A stretch of 64,000 bases of DNA. It comes from Multifurca ochricompacta. Taxonomy: Eukaryota; Basidiomycota; Agaricomycetes; Russulales; Russulaceae. The notes beneath the pieces are model-generated. The model did not search any database and was not told the DNA's origin. It saw only the letters and a program-made list of their open reading frames with translations. The position numbers and the translations under genes were made by a program. The first letter of the stretch is position 1; every line of letters starts with the position of its first letter. Shown piece after piece: positions 1-12,702 of the stretch. The stretch is taken from contig WTXG01000012.1 of assembly GCA_022496185.1 (NCBI GenBank), positions 434,001 through 498,000 on the forward strand. The letters are read 5' to 3'.

Positions 1-426
1 GTTGATGGTATGAGAAGCGAGCGCGCGGAAGGGATACGTTAAACGAAGTTCAACGACTTTTATGCATTTTTCCTAGCTTAATTAATCGAACGCTCTGCGT
101 CTAAATTTCATTTAAGCGTAACCGAGCGAAGCATTTTTTGAGGCGAGGCGCTTATATATAAGAAGATGAGGTAAAAAGGTTGAACACGGCCGTGCCTCGA
201 CGGTGAGGTGAAATATTTGTGTCCGTCGGGATTCGTCGGGGGTCGGCAATGTTCCCCTTCCCCTTCCTTTTGCCTAACCCCTTCAACTTGTCAACGTAGC
301 ACGTCGCCGTGGTGACTGCTAAACAATCGTCCTTCCTTTTGATCACAATCCTTTTTTTGCCTTTCCTTGCCTTGCCTTGCCCTCCCTTTGACAAAGAGGC
401 CTAACAAAAAAAAAACTTGAATCACT

Positions 427-1341
427 ATGCACGCGCTCACACAGTCGACTGTCGTTGTGCTATTTCTCGTACTGATCCAACTTGTTTCCGCCGAATCGCA
501 TTCAAAGGGAAGCTCCCATGAAAGGAGATTTTCCGGCTCACTTCAACGTAGGAATACCGGCCGACTTGCCAAACGTTTCTCCAACGCTCGATTCACGAAC
601 TATAAGGATGGACTGGGTTCCTGTGGCCAATCAAACGGATCGGGTGATTTCGTATGTCTAACCTTGAGTTTCTACCCGTATTATCTTGCTTACTCTTCTC
701 CAAGATTGTAGCTCTGAATCCTGAAGTATGTCTTTCCGCGTTTTGTTTGATGTTTGATCATCCTTGCCCTGACTGGTATCTCAGCAATATGATGGCGGTG
801 CTCATTGCGGCGAAACGATCACTATCACTTTCGGAGGAAAGACCGCTCAAGCCACTGTCGAGGATCTCGTGATTAATTATTATTATTTCTTGCTTAGGCG
901 CTGCTTGCTCATGTTGCTCATTCTATTCTGCGTCAGTGTCCCGGGTGCGGGTTTGGAGAGCTTGACTTTTCCGATGGTTTGTTCGGGTTCTTTGCACCCC
1001 TCGGTACGGGTATCATCTATGGTGAATGGTCATTTGGTTCTACCCCGTCGTCGACATCAACATCGACCCAACCAAAGACGACGAGCACGAGTTCGACCAG
1101 TAAGGTCCCTGTGACCTCAACGACCTCTACGACGACGTCGTCTGTCATGACGTCGTCTCAACCTACTTCTAGCTCGGCTTCCCACACCTCGAGCATGTCG
1201 TCCAGCAGCACTACGTCGACCCCCACTTCCTCTGTCACGAGCGCGACCCCTTCACCGACTGATGGCCCAGATACCCTCGACCAGCTAGTTCTTGCTCTGA
1301 ACCAACTCGGCGATATTGTGGAGCAGATAATCTTCCTCTGA
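427..1341 (+). CDS. Secreted double-psi beta-barrel (expansin/RlpA-like) protein
   Basis: Inferred exons 427-651, 705-725, 785-868 and 937-1341 give 244 residues. Residues 1-22 form a hydrophobic signal peptide ending LVSA. A dibasic site (LAKR, about residue 50) could be a Kex2 cleavage point. A DPBB domain follows (about 53-135): RFTNYKDGLGSCG, then IVALNPEQYDGGAHCG, a TITFGGKTA strand, and VEDLCPGCGFGELDFSD with the paired cysteines and the late catalytic-type aspartate of RlpA/barwin/expansin folds. The tail is about 75 residues of Ser/Thr, probably O-mannosylated, and ends in a short amphipathic segment. No cellulose-binding module is visible, so this is an expansin-like or cerato-platanin-like wall protein rather than a full expansin. 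The second exon is only 21 nt; its borders were chosen because alternative acceptors give a stop. Confidence 0.82.
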
Positions 1342-1908
1342 GTCTGTTTGAGTCGGAGTATAAAACCATCCCCTCCGTTTCATGACCATGACTATGACTG
1401 TTTCCGTCGTACCGTTGCCATGGTCGTGTCGTTGCCACTTGACGGCCTAGTCTCGTACATACTCTTGTCGTGTCGTTAATTTATACCCCAGTTAACCCGT
1501 CGAGTCGAAATTAATATATAGCCTACGTTTGTCTGTTCTCTCTGGACGACATTCTTCAAGTGCCTAACTCATCCTCCCTTCCTCCAAAGAGGGTGAGCGC
1601 CTGCATACATACACACATATTTCGAAATTAAGTTTGAATGCGGGGCAAGGGTGTCCTAATTTCTTGTTTGGAACAGATTCTAGTTTCACAAAGATCATCA
1701 AAGATTATTATCTATCGGCAAAGGATGTGGCTCATGATCAAAGCACGTTTCAACCACTCGTGTTCCAGGTTCCTAGGGCTTATATAAGTACTGACCCTTC
1801 TCATCCCCACAACCTCATCAGCATCAACTTTGACAACCAACTTCATCCAACTTCATCCAACTTTACCAACTTTACCAACTTCGCCAACCCGGCACTCACC
1901 CCAGCGCT

Positions 1909-2340
1909 ATGCATCCATCTGTCCGTGGTGCTCACAAGCCTCTCATTTCTTTCATCGGCAAGCGTCGACGGCCATCTGGTCAGTATCTTATCCATTTTCC
2001 TTGCCTTGCCCTCGTGTTAAGCATGATGGTTATCCAGGACCGCGACCTCAGCGCCCGCATCCCGCTGCCCCAGAGCATTTGAAGGCGACGTTCTCCGACT
2101 TTCTTGAAAAGTATAACAACTTTTCGTTTCCATTAGTGGGTTCAAATAACATGCGGAAGTCGGGGGCGTTCATATTCAACGATTTCTGGGAGGCTCCGGA
2201 CTACCTTTGGCGTCCAAGGATCAGGCTGTTGGAAGATTCGGAGATCGATGCAGTCTTTGTGAGTCCAGTGCCTCGGGCATATTCATTGTTGAGTCTTTAT
2301 GACATGCCTCCTACAGAGCGGAGGTGCTTCCTTGTGTTAG
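1909..2340 (+). CDS. KGD4: 2-oxoglutarate dehydrogenase subunit 4 / mitoribosomal YMR-31 family (MRPS36)
   Basis: Exons 1909-1978, 2038-2258 and 2317-2340 encode 104 residues. The family hallmarks are present: an N-terminal ISFIGKRRRP block, then RPHPAAP, an FWEAP motif, and the C-terminal EIDAVFSGGASL created by the last splice. Kgd4 (also described as mitochondrial ribosomal protein YMR-31/MRPS36) tethers the E3 subunit to the 2-oxoglutarate dehydrogenase core in the mitochondrial matrix. The start was taken at the ATG just before the conserved block; longer open frames upstream do not splice into it. The last exon encodes only seven residues, so automated annotation may miss it. Family assignment is from motif memory and looks solid. 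Confidence 0.82.
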
Positions 2341-2510
2341 CATCGTAGTAAGAGTACAAATACAACACCAACACAATCACTCATGGGAGACCGACGGGGA
2401 ATTATTTTTTTCTCTTTTGCTTATTTGTAGGTGTCGGAGGGTAGAATCTGACCAAGTCTATGTTGATACACACTATACTATTTGAGGGCGTTGACTGCCC
2501 ATAATTACAA

Positions 2511-3632
2511 TCAATCTTTCTCCGCATACGCTGATAGATGCTCATCAAGCTCTTTCTCGCTAAGCGTTCGCCACAATCCCCGCGTCTTCACATCCTCTTC
2601 CTCACTTGTTGATATCAGGCCGATCTCCACTTCACCAGCTTTGAAGTCTGTTGCATGGACCGTCGAGAGTGCCTCAATGGCAAGCTATGGAAAGGTAATT
2701 AACCGCCAGGGTGATGACAGATGGCCATTGAATGACGGACTTCAATGACCTCGGCACGGTCCAGCGTCTTCCCAGCCGCAACTGGGTCATCGGCACCATG
2801 ACTGTTGTTGAGCTTCTTCCATTTCTTCTCCAAGTGGTTCATGGCCTCCTGCTGCTTTTGTCCGGCGGCGGTGGCGTGGAACCCGACAAAGTAGCCCGCG
2901 GGATCAAGCTTGAATATCTGTGGTCCGAGCTCGAAATCGATCCCAATGAGAATCATGGCTCAATTAGTAGTCAGTTAGCGATCACATCATCATTTTGATG
3001 AGGCACTTACAGATCCCAAGGGGACGCATCGCAGCGCGTTGGGTGTATACCTGGTTGATGTTTGCCAGTCGCCTAGCCAGAGCGTCAGGTGTGATCTCAT
3101 ATCCGAACTTGTAGCGGAAGTCTGCAGCCTCTTGACGTGCACGGCTTACTTGAGCGCGAGCGTCAGCTGTGTGAAGGTAAGGCTTAATCGGTTTGAAATA
3201 AATGAACGATGATTGAGAGCAACACACCAATGAGACCCGTCATTACGCAACCAATGGTAGGGGTTATGCTGAAAAGGTGCGTTATGGTGGAGGAGTCCAG
3301 GAGTTTGTCCTGGAGGACGCGTCAGCGCTGTGAGAATGGCCTACGCAGCGGGAACCCCACCGGCACTTTCTTTTGGATAATAACAACCACGGTATCCTTA
3401 CCGCGAACAGAGATGGCGGTGTGACCAGAGCCAGATATTGCCTTGAACGCATACTCTGCCATGATATCTGAATTACGCAAGGAGGCAAGCACAAACATTC
3501 TTGCTTACCGACTTGGTATAGCCGACCCTCTGGGGAAAAAACGGTAAGATATCTTGTAGAGGCATGTATGAGTGAGATGCGAACCCCAGGGCAGAATAAA
3601 AGAAAATACCTGTCATATGAAGTTCTGGACAT
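2511..3632 (-). CDS. SCL1: 20S proteasome alpha-1 subunit (PSMA6/Scl1)
   Basis: Seven exons on the minus strand (3610-3632, 3509-3552, 3361-3455, 3228-3309, 3011-3166, 2741-2958, 2511-2684) give 263 residues. The N-terminus carries the alpha-subunit signature [21 protein letters not shown] that gates the 20S pore. It is followed by the proteasome fold with [20 protein letters not shown], the PLGISMILIGID strand and [14 protein letters not shown], all characteristic of alpha-1. The C-terminus ends in [17 protein letters not shown]. Alpha subunits are not catalytic; they form the outer rings of the core particle in cytosol and nucleus. Some acceptors are AAG or GAG rather than CAG. The gene starts 143 bp from the oppositely oriented MED10 gene, so both probably share a promoter. 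Length matches the family (about 246-260). Confidence 0.92.
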
Positions 3633-3775
3633 GTTGGTTGGTTAAACTTGAGATTGAGCGAGCGGAAGAGCCGCCGGCCGCGTATTGATTTGAGCGCACG
3701 TGCTGTGGTCTACCAGGAGGGGAGGGGTGTCTCAAGCTCTCAAGCTCTCATTACACCTCTCGAACATCTACTAAT
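3633..3775. promoter_or_regulatory. Shared divergent promoter SCL1/NUT2
   Basis: These 143 bp separate the start codons of two divergent housekeeping genes. A short direct repeat (ctcaagctctcaagctctca) lies near the MED10 side. No TATA box was recognised. Shared regulation is inferred from the spacing only. Confidence 0.5.
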
Positions 3776-4430
3776 ATGCCACCACGACCACTACTTATCC
3801 CAGTTCTGGTCCCACCACTAGCGCCTGACTCTCCGCGCTCCGCGCAATCCATTCCACCAACAGGAATCCAAGGTGATCTAGAACAGGACATTATGGGCCT
3901 TGCAAATGCACTCTACAACCTCGGAACTACCGTCGTGAACGATTCAACTAAAGATCCAGGGGCTGGAAAACAGGTTGGACTACGCGTGTGCGTCCTTACT
4001 TGGCTCAGCCCTTCTTAGCGTATTGATGGGAAAAACAGGAACGAAGTAGTGGGATACTTGGCAGGACTTGATGAAATGGCGTCACACTATACGACGCGTG
4101 TGCCAATGCAAATACTCACCGACATCGACAACGGGCGTAATCCCATGCACTTGACAAAAGATCGGCTCGAAAGAACGGCCGCTGAGAACCAATTTATGAA
4201 TGGCAAAATCAAAGCGATTGAGGTGCGTCTCGAGACTTGTACGCATTCGTGATTCCTGATCTGATCAGAGCTACCGGAAACTGCTTAACGAGGCCCTGGT
4301 GCAGACGTTTCCTGATCTCATAGAAGTGTTACCGGGTGCGAATGCGAACACTGTGGAACTACAAGCACAACAGCCAGTAGATGGGTCTGTCGAGTCTGCA
4401 TCTTTGACTAATGGAGTTCATCAGCTTTAA
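3776..4430 (+). CDS. NUT2: Mediator complex subunit 10 (Nut2)
   Basis: Exons 3776-3987, 4039-4222 and 4269-4430 give 185 residues. The Med10 core is clear: DLEQDIMGLANALYNLGTTV, then VNEVVGYLAGLDEMA, VPMQILTDIDNGRNPMHLTK, and AAENQFMNGKIKAIESYRKLL. Med10 sits in the middle module of Mediator and links activators to RNA polymerase II in the nucleus. The proline-rich first 30 residues are not conserved in the family. The first intron donor was chosen at 3988 because the closer GT at 3974 breaks the frame. Nothing looks damaged. Confidence 0.88.
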
Positions 4431-4602
4431 CTACAATTACCAATATTATAATCTATCTATATATTTATAAAGGCCGAGGTCGTGGTTAGCCAAGTTGTGG
4501 TTGCGATGGGCGTCACTGTGTTCATTGTGTCTCTTGTCCAGTCCACAACAACAAAAACCTTTATAAGACACACCTCCGCCCACTCAACTCAGGACGACAG
4601 CC

Positions 4603-6757
4603 ATGGCTGATATTCTAGCGTCCTACAATGCTCTTTCCCCCTCATCCCCAAGAGGAGATGTTTCTAAAGTTCTCAATGCCATCGCAACCAGTGCGCAACG
4701 CGATCATTCTTACCCTTCTGGCCTACAGCCTTGACATTTATTTTCTCTAGTACCTATCATTGATAACGCAAGTCGCGAAGCACTCATCATCGCTCTTCTA
4801 TCAGATGTAGGGTCCTGCAAACCCGGAAGCACGAGTGGAAGGCTTCACCACACAGGTATTCCTACCTTCCCATCCTTTTCTTTTTCATCCATCGTTACGA
4901 CCGGATACCAACTTCCCAGATGCTCACCTTGCTCTCTCGGCTATCAAGTCTCTTGGCCGTCAACCGTCCGGATCGTCCGTCATAGCATCGGCTCAAAACC
5001 TATCTACCCTTCTTGTGGTGTCAAAGAGCTTAAAGGACAGCAATTTAGAAGCCTCATTAGAGGGACTTCGTTGTATTGCCAACGCACTCCTCCTCATTGA
5101 AAGTGCTCGTGCCTCACTTATCAGTGATTCTGTAAATGGCGGAGAATATGCTATCCTTCTCCTTGAGGTTAGTTGGTTGATCGTAGCTCCTCTCGTGCCA
5201 GGTTATTCACGCTTGTTCCAGAAATCATCCTCACCAGATGTCATCTTCATCGCATCACGTATACTCTTTCTTGCCACTGCATCTTCTATCACTGCTGGTT
5301 CGTTTATCGTCTCTATCGTAGAGCGGAAATCTTCCGGACGCGTGCTCTCCCTTGTCGATATCATCTCTATCCGCCTCGAGTCGCTCACTAATGCCCTCCT
5401 TGGCGGTGCTAAGATGGCCCGCGAGGCCATGGTAGATCTCTTGAAGTTTTCCTTCAACATTCTCACACACTACCCTAAGGTATGTTTCTTGAGTTTTCTC
5501 ACCTTCCTACCCTACTTATGTACTTCAGCTTGTCGACTGCGAGGAAGTCGTCGAGCTTGGTACCAGTGGTGACGGTGCCAAAGTCATGGGCGAATACTGG
5601 TCTGATCGGCTTGACGGGTTCGCATCTTCTGTCTCCATATGTTTCCCTGCTTATGCGCCTGTTATTTTATTTTATTTTATAGCCTTCTCCCTCCGCTTCT
5701 CCGTGCATTTAACACTCTCCCACCTGGTTCACCCTCTCCCCTCGCACCACCTCTTAATCACGCCATCCACGCGCTCCTTGCAATCCCTTACATAAAGAGT
5801 CTACAAGCAATCTGGCTCCCCTCACACTCCTATAGCCGTCGTGGCTCTCCAACCTCCGGCCCTAACTCCCCTATTTCTCCTGGTGGCAGCAGTCTTGCCT
5901 CAGACCCGCCACGCGAGACTTCTCGACACCATGGTGCCTTTGACCGCGCCAAGCACATGCTTACCGCAGGCCGCCGCAGTCTTTCCCGCTCCTCATCCCC
6001 TGCGCGGTCGCCGACCCCACCCAATCACGATACCCTTTTGCATACGTACGGCCTCCTCGAAGTCGCGCTTTCTCATTACTTCCCAGGTACGATTGAGCCG
6101 GACGACGCTTCTGTTCGCGCAACCGCTAAAACGGAGAGCGAGAGCACGATGGACGAGTTGCTCGCGCCGCTATTAATGCTCCTTCTAAAGCTGGTGGCTG
6201 GGGACACCAACGCGCGCGAGCGCGTGCGTGAATGGCTGCTCCCGGCGAATCTAGACCGCACAGTGGTGCTTGAGAGCCGTGCCGATACGCTTGGCAGGCT
6301 CTTGCGCTTGCTCACCAGTGTATATCACACACGTTTAAACTCAATATCTGGTGAACTACTCTATGCGCTCTGCAATCATGATGGTAAGCCCCCCCGCCAA
6401 TTTTTTTTTCGCATTAATCGCTTTCTTTGCTGTTGTCTAACGGCACCATTAGCGACAATTCTCATTTCGCAAATGGGCTACGGTAACGTCGCTGGCTTTC
6501 TCTTCAACAAAGGGATTGTTACTGGCCCACCGTCTTCTGGAGCCACATCGGGCCCCATTGATACCTCCGGCGCCCAAATCAATCCCATCACAGGCGCGAT
6601 CCAAGAAGAGCGCGCGGAGATCGAGATGACGGAGGAGGAGCGTGAATCTGAGGCAGAGAAGTTGTTTGTGCTCTTCGACCGATTGGAACGAACTGGTGCC
6701 GTGCCACCAGAGGCAAATCCAGTTCGGCGCGCTATTCAGAGAAGCTTCGCATCATGA
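4603..6757 (+). CDS. RIC8: RIC8/synembryn, G-alpha chaperone and guanine-nucleotide exchange factor
   Basis: Seven inferred exons (4603-4690, 4751-4855, 4920-5167, 5222-5479, 5529-5617, 5683-6383, 6453-6757) encode 597 residues of armadillo/HEAT-like helices. Diagnostic blocks are GRLHHTDAHLALSAIKSLGR, LRCIANALLLIESARASL, DVIFIASRILFLAT, LLKFSFNILTHYPK, LPPLLRAFNTLPPG, the GYGNVAGFLFNKG motif, and the C-terminal MTEEERESEAEKLFVLFDRLERTG. RIC8 folds and activates G-alpha subunits that feed cAMP and spindle-positioning pathways in filamentous fungi. A Ser/Pro-rich loop (about residues 310-350) is probably phosphorylated. Exon 2 was placed by phase: a neighbouring frame looks protein-like but does not join. 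Confidence 0.88.
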
Positions 6758-7058
6758 TTCTCAAGGCATGGCAGACTGTAGTCGTTCATGTAAGGGGTGT
6801 CTAGGATTTGTGTTCCGTTGTGATCTCTATTGACGTTGTATACCATTACCTCACTGATCTAATAAAATGGCTCATTATCTCGTGTTCGGGTGATTAGGTT
6901 TTTGAGTAGTCTCAGTCAGCGTCTCATATGACTATGATCCTTCCTTGTCACGCGAAGAGGTGCATCGGCGTATAGACCAGTATGAACCTGAAGGACATAC
7001 ATGCGCATGCGAATCCGAGATGAGAACATACATGCACAACTAGGGTAAGCTACCCCGC

Positions 7059-9166
7059 CTATTGCTGGAATGTCACTTTTCTGCCCTCAAATTGGGCAAT
7101 TCCGCCTGTCCGTGCCCCACCACCACGACCTCGTCCCCGGCCGCCAAAACCACCGCGTCCGCCTCCACGGCCACCCTGGGAACATAGCTAACGTCAGTGA
7201 GGCGCAGCGTTGGGGATGACCCAATACTCACGCGGCCACCGTCAAAGCCACCGCGACCACCGTCAAAGCCACCGCGACCACCACCACGCCCAAATCCACG
7301 CTTCATGCCACCGCGACCACCACCGGCATCCTCACGAGGTTGTGAAAAGTCCAACCGCAAATTACGCCCTAGAAGGTCCATGCCTTGAGCGCCTTCATGT
7401 GCCTTTTTTGCGACTTCGATATCGAAAAATTCGACATAGGCAAATCCTTTGATTTTGCCCGAATCGCGGTCCGTTGGCACGCGCACACTCTTCACGTCAC
7501 CGTATTCAGCAAACGTTTCCCATAATGAGTCTTCGCTCGCACTCCAGGACAGGTTTCCCACAAAGAGCACCGAACTTGGTGGGCTCGTCTTGTCGCCGAA
7601 CGCGGCCCGGCGCGCCTCATTGGGATTACCTGCACCGCCAGAAGGCTTGTCTTTACTTATGCTGCGATCCACGTGGATAGGTCGCCCGTCAATCTCCTTG
7701 CCCTCGAACTTGAGCGCCTTCTCAGCTGATGAAACATCGGCGAACTCGACGTATCCAAACCCACGGCTCTTGCCCGTGTTACGGTCCATCTGCACGCGCG
7801 CAGTGATCACCTCGCCACATTCCTCAAATTCGGACTTGAGCCAATCGTTGTCCACGTTCCATGAGAGGCGGCCAACAAAAATTGTCTTTGATGGCGCATC
7901 CTTCTCGGTGTCATCAATTATAGCGGCTACATCACCGTTGACGAATTTTGTCTTTTTAGGGGGTGCGGAGGCGTCTGTGTCCGCTTTGCGCTTGCCTAGA
8001 GAACATAAGAAAGGGAAGGGGGGAGGAGATAGAGGTGTGGCCATACCATTCGTCGATACCGAAACGTGAGCAGCAGAAGCATCAGCCATCTCGACATCCT
8101 CATCTTCATCATCTTCATCATCTTCGGACCCAGAGTTCGAAGCAGACTCCTCACTCTCCGACGAGCTCTCTTTTTTTCCATTTTTCGCGCCAGGCTCCGG
8201 ATCCGAAGACTCATCCTCGTCAGAATCTTCGTCAGATGAGCCTTCACTGGAACTGGACGCTGGCTTGGCGGCGGCTTTCGCTGGGGAAGCCTTTGCGAGT
8301 GAAGCCTTTGTAGGTGCAGAGTTGACCGGGGCAGGCTTTGTGGGGATAGACACCTTGGCGAGAGTCTTCACAGGTGCAGTCTTAGTAAGGATATCCTCGG
8401 AAGACTCTTCTGATGACTCCTCGCTTGATTCGTCACTAGAACTGGACTCTGCCGTAGCGGCTGCTTTAGCTGAGGGTGTCTTTGCAGGTAGCGCCTTCGC
8501 AGAAGCAGATTTGGGTTGCACAGATTTTGCAGCGGCAGACACCTTCGTTAAAACCTTGGTAGGTGGTGCCTTGACGGGTAGGGCCAACTTTGAAGACTCG
8601 TCTTCAGAGTCGCTCCCACTGGAGTCAGAAGACAAATCTCCCTTGGCCGACAACCTGGGTTGTGGAGCCTTCGTGGTAGCGACTTGAGCTACTTGTTTGA
8701 CTTCAGACTCGCTGTCGCTCGACTCGGAGGAAGAAACAGCTTTTGAAGGTGGGACCTTGGACTGCATGAAAAGATTACTTTTTAAGTCAACTAATAGGTA
8801 TGCTATTACACACACCTTTTCTTTTGTCACAGGAGGTTTAACGAGAGGGTTTTCCTCTTCTGAAGAAGATTCGGATGACTCATCGCTGGGCTCATCCTTC
8901 TTCACTTTTTTGCCTTTTTCTCCTTCTTTCTGAGCCTTATAGATATTTGTGAGATGTGATGTAAACTTTTTCTCCCGAGATAGATAGATAATGACCTTGG
9001 CAAGGATCTCCTTCGAGGTGATGGGTGCAACATGTTTCGCGCTGGGTATGGTTGCCACAAGCTTTTCAGCGTCGCTATCTTTTATTTTTTTGTCGACCTT
9101 AGCCTTTACCTCCTTCTTTACCTTTCTTTCAGCCTTCTTTTCGGCCTTCTTGTCAGGTTTGGCCAT
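7059..9166 (-). CDS. NSR1: Nucleolin-like pre-rRNA processing protein (Nsr1/Gar2)
   Basis: Exons 8816-9166, 8047-8761, 7232-7995 and 7059-7175 (minus) give 648 residues. The N-terminal third is a lysine-rich start followed by alternating acidic serine clusters (SSSESSDSE type, CK2 targets) and Ala/Lys/Pro blocks. Two RRMs follow: RRM1 has KTIFVGRLSW and SRGFGYVEF, RRM2 has SVLFVGNLSW and IKGFAYVEF. The C-terminus is an RGG domain, a methylation target, that is only complete when the 56-nt last intron is removed; read-through gives a different tail. Nsr1/nucleolin acts in the nucleolus in 18S rRNA maturation. Two of the three introns are multiples of three with no stop, so the unspliced frame also stays open and could mislead annotation. 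Confidence 0.9.
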
Positions 9167-9426
9167 CGCTTAAGGCAGAAGTGAAAGTCAGAATTGAACC
9201 TGAGTGTCCCGTAAAATAAAATAAACTGACTGAAAATTTTGGGAAAGCAAAGAGCAGAAATCAGATTACGTCATCAGATTTCCCACCACTCATGAGCGAT
9301 CGGACCGGACCGAACCCTACCGGATTGTAGAAGACTCGTGATTTGTGTGACTTGTGATTCTGAACTTGATTGACTGACCCTTGCGTCGACCCTCAAATTT
9401 CACAGTTTCTCGGTTCAAGTTCAAGT
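9167..9426. promoter_or_regulatory. Shared divergent promoter NSR1/MRS6
   Basis: This 260-bp gap lies between two divergent start codons. It contains the short repeat gatcggaccggaccgaacc near 9300 and a tandem gttcaagttcaag just before the MRS6 start. No canonical TATA box was seen near either gene. Confidence 0.45.
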
Positions 9427-11271
9427 ATGACTGACCTTGACGGAAACTTTGATGTGATAATATTTGGTACAGGACTAGTGGAATCTATCGTAGCTGCGTG
9501 AGTCATGCACTGATGTCAAGTGCAACACTGAATTACTCCAGCGCTCTATCTAAAGCAGGCGTGAAAGTCGCCCATCTTGATAACAATCCCTATTATGGCG
9601 GAAACGAAGCTAGTCTTAACCTCGATGAACTAGCTTCATGGGCTGACAGCCGCTCGACATCCTCAGAAAATCCTGAAACAGTTTTTGGCTATCTTGCCGC
9701 GCAGCGCAACAAGTTTTTTTCTATATCGCGATCCTCTTTAATCCCTGACCACTCTCGACATTATTCCATTTCTCTTGCCCCTTCTCTCATTCCTTCGGTT
9801 GGTCCTCTCATTTCCTCTCTTATTGCATCTGGTGTTTCACGTTATGGTGGCTACCGACTTCTCGAGCGCGTTGGCATCTATTCGAGCGGGAGCGGACTCC
9901 AAAACGTTCCCGGAAGTAAAGAGGATATCTTCAGGTCTTCTCTGAGCCTTATTGAGAAGCGCAGACTTATGCGCTTCCTCGTATTCGCTTCGGGAGAGTT
10001 CGAGGGTTCCAAAGAGCTGCAAGGTTATGAGCAGACTGCCTTTCCAGAGTTTCTTAAATCCAAGTTCTCCCTTACCCACGAGATGATGGATGCGATTGTC
10101 TATGCCCTCGCGTTTTGCTCTTCAGACACAGGTTCGATTTATGTCATCTCACTGTATGTATGACGACGATCATGGCTGTTGCAGACTCAACTCTCTTTGC
10201 ACTGACCCGCTTGCGTAGCTACCTCCGCTCAGCAGGGAGATACGGGGCATCCCCGTTCCTCGTGGGACATTATGGTGGGCTCGGAGAGATCGCACAGGGT
10301 TTCTGTCGCGTTTCTGCTGTCAACGGTGGCGTGTATATCTTAGATAAGAAGGCCAAGAAAATTACTACCCCGTCGTCAACTTCAGGCGATAAATTTGTGG
10401 TTCAGCTAGACGACATTCCTGAGCCTCTCACTGCGGATGTTCTTGTCACTGCCCCCGATCAAATCTTTGAATCGCTACATCTGCCGCAAGTCCAAGACAC
10501 CCCTTCTTCTCTCCTTGCGCGTTGTATTGCTATCATAGACAAGCCGATTCCTTTTCCACCGTTCTTGTCCTCGGGTGACGGGTCGAGTGAAGGCGAAACT
10601 GAATGGGCATCAACTACGGGAGATGAGGACGCCGACGAGCCAAGTCTTGTGCCTGGAGCACCGTCAGGAGCACATGTCGAGGCTCCTCCGATCGACACGT
10701 CCGTTATCATCTTCCCTCCAAGCTCGGTCAATGGTGGATCATCGACTAAGGCTGCTCAAGCGTTTATCACTGGCGCAGGTACCCTCTCTGCGCCGCAAGG
10801 CAAATGCGAGTACCCAAAGGTCTATATTTAACGTTGTCTACTGATCCATCACACTCAGATGTTGTCTACCTCTCGGTACCAATCCTAGATGATGAAGATC
10901 CCGAGCCATTGATCGAACCTTACCTCGGCGCAATTCTTTCTTTGGCATACGCTTCAGAACCACTTTTTAAACTTACCTATGCCCAACGCGTCTCTTTCCC
11001 ACCTTCATCAACTACCGACCAGTCTTCTATATCCGTGTCGCCAGCACCTCCGCCACATCTAGCAGAGATATCTGATTTTGCGAGCTCTGCGGCAGAAACG
11101 CTCTACTTCCGCATCATTGACATTCTGAAATTGAGGAGCCCGCAGGCATGGACTACTGAGAGTTCAGGTGGGGCTAGTGAAGGCGGGGATGTGTTTTCAG
11201 AGCTCAAGGTTCCAATGTGGCCACCTTTGGAGAGTTCAAGGGAGGATGAAGGCGGTGAGGGTGAGGATTGA
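9427..11271 (+). CDS. MRS6: Rab escort protein / Rab GDI family (Mrs6)
   Basis: Exons 9427-9497, 9542-10131, 10185-10799 and 10859-11271 give 562 residues. The N-terminal dinucleotide-type loop FDVIIFGTGLVESIVAAALSKAG and DNNPYYGG are hallmarks of the GDI/REP superfamily; later blocks are RFLVFASGEFEGS, GRYGASPFLVGHYGGLGEIAQGF and VVYLSVP. The acidic insert (GSSEGETEW...) and the length fit REP/Mrs6 better than the shorter GDI1. REP presents new Rab GTPases to geranylgeranyl transferase II. The last intron (10800-10858) only keeps frame with a GC-AG border (AAG|GCAAAT...CTCAG), so this junction is less certain. Divergent neighbour NSR1 has no functional link. Confidence 0.85.
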
Positions 11272-12702
11272 TGCATATGTTTAACGAAATTGATAATATA
11301 ATTCACCTCACTTATGTTCAGAATGAGTGTGGAAGACAAGACATAGCGAGATAGGGGTTAAAGTCACAAGGTCTCGTCACCATCTCAGGCCCAGCAAGCT
11401 TTTTCAGATGACCATAGCAACAACCAGCTTACCATCATAATCACCATTGTCTACAATTCTCAAAAGTTGCCTCGAAGATGTTTCGTAGAGAGGGCTTCTC
11501 CAGATATTCTAGTTGATGACTTGGCTAGGCAGTTAAAATTACAATTGAACAATTGCCGGGAGTCCTTCTAATTATGTGAAAAACATTAAGACCTTATCTT
11601 TGGATCTAATTTTCAAGACGATGCTGCAACCTTTTGGACTCCGCCCGTGATGACACTTGGGCGAAAATGCATATTGTCGCTCAGGTGTATCCAACCTCAA
11701 GCATCAGGTATGTTCATTCTCTATTTCCACATTCTTCTGAATCATGCGCCAGATGCAACACAACAGGCAGTTGAACAAGATAAAAGGAGTGTGTTTCATG
11801 GTCAACATGTGTGGGAAGCACTTGAAGCTGCTGGTTTCAGTCTTCCGTTGGAAGATGATGCCAATTGTGGAAATTAATCTGCTAGTATGTTCTCAAAGCC
11901 CATATTTTTGACCGACTACCTTGAATTGGGAATCAGCTTAAATCTTCAATGCACAAGGCTACCTTGTTCTCAAGCTCGTTGACAACGAACTCAAAATCTT
12001 GACGTGATCAAATCCTCCTCACTCTCACTGAACTTACTATCGACAAAGTGATTGTAATATCATGGAGAGTGCCTATTAGTGGATTTTCTGCGCTATGGCA
12101 GGTCTCCTCAAGCAGTATGGTCATTCCAAACACAGTTCCAAGAGGGAGTCACACTCTTGCATGAGGATGAGATGGCTTACCTCTGTCTCTGTCATTAGCT
12201 CCGAAGGCAGCTAAGTTGTTTTTATTTGTTCACGTGACTGACGCGTATGAAGCCTAGTTTTGTTTGGTGTTAGTTTTGTTTGTTTGTTTGGCTCATCGGG
12301 AGCCCTTGTCAGCCTCGTCCGACGGTTTAAATCGATCCAAAAAGTCATCCTCGTCCTCAGCGGAAGGACAGAAATAAAGATAAAGCTACGTCCCGCTGGA
12401 ATTCGGGATATTCTAGCTCGCACTATTCTTTTCTACATCTTCATCTCTCTTGTTCCTATTATTTTATTTTGCACTTTCAATATTCTCATTCTTCTGCGGC
12501 TCAAGTCTATTAGATCTCGTGTCTCGTGATTTGTTGAGAGCATTCCTGTTTCCTGTTTATTGTTTGTATAACCCTTCATCTTCCCGCCTCACAAAACAAC
12601 AACAACAACTTTCTTTCTTTCTTTCTCTCTCTTTCCCAGCACCAACGGGCCCTCGACGGGCACAACATTTTACTCGATCAACTCCACACGCTCCCTTTCT
12701 TC
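11272..12702. other. Intergenic stretch without a supported gene
   Basis: The first half is AT-rich with scattered short open frames. One at 11760-11877 has protein-like composition, but I recognise no family and no start or splice context. From about 12,440 the sequence becomes CT-rich and is probably the 5' UTR and promoter of the cyclin gene that follows. Confidence 0.5.

Noticed and set aside
4808..4855. Alternative frame (NPEARVEGFTTQ) for RIC8 exon 2
   Set aside because: It looks protein-like but joins exon 3 out of phase; the other frame joins correctly into the conserved block.
11647..11877. 76-codon open frame downstream of MRS6
   Set aside because: Composition is plausible, but no family, splice partner or promoter could be supported.
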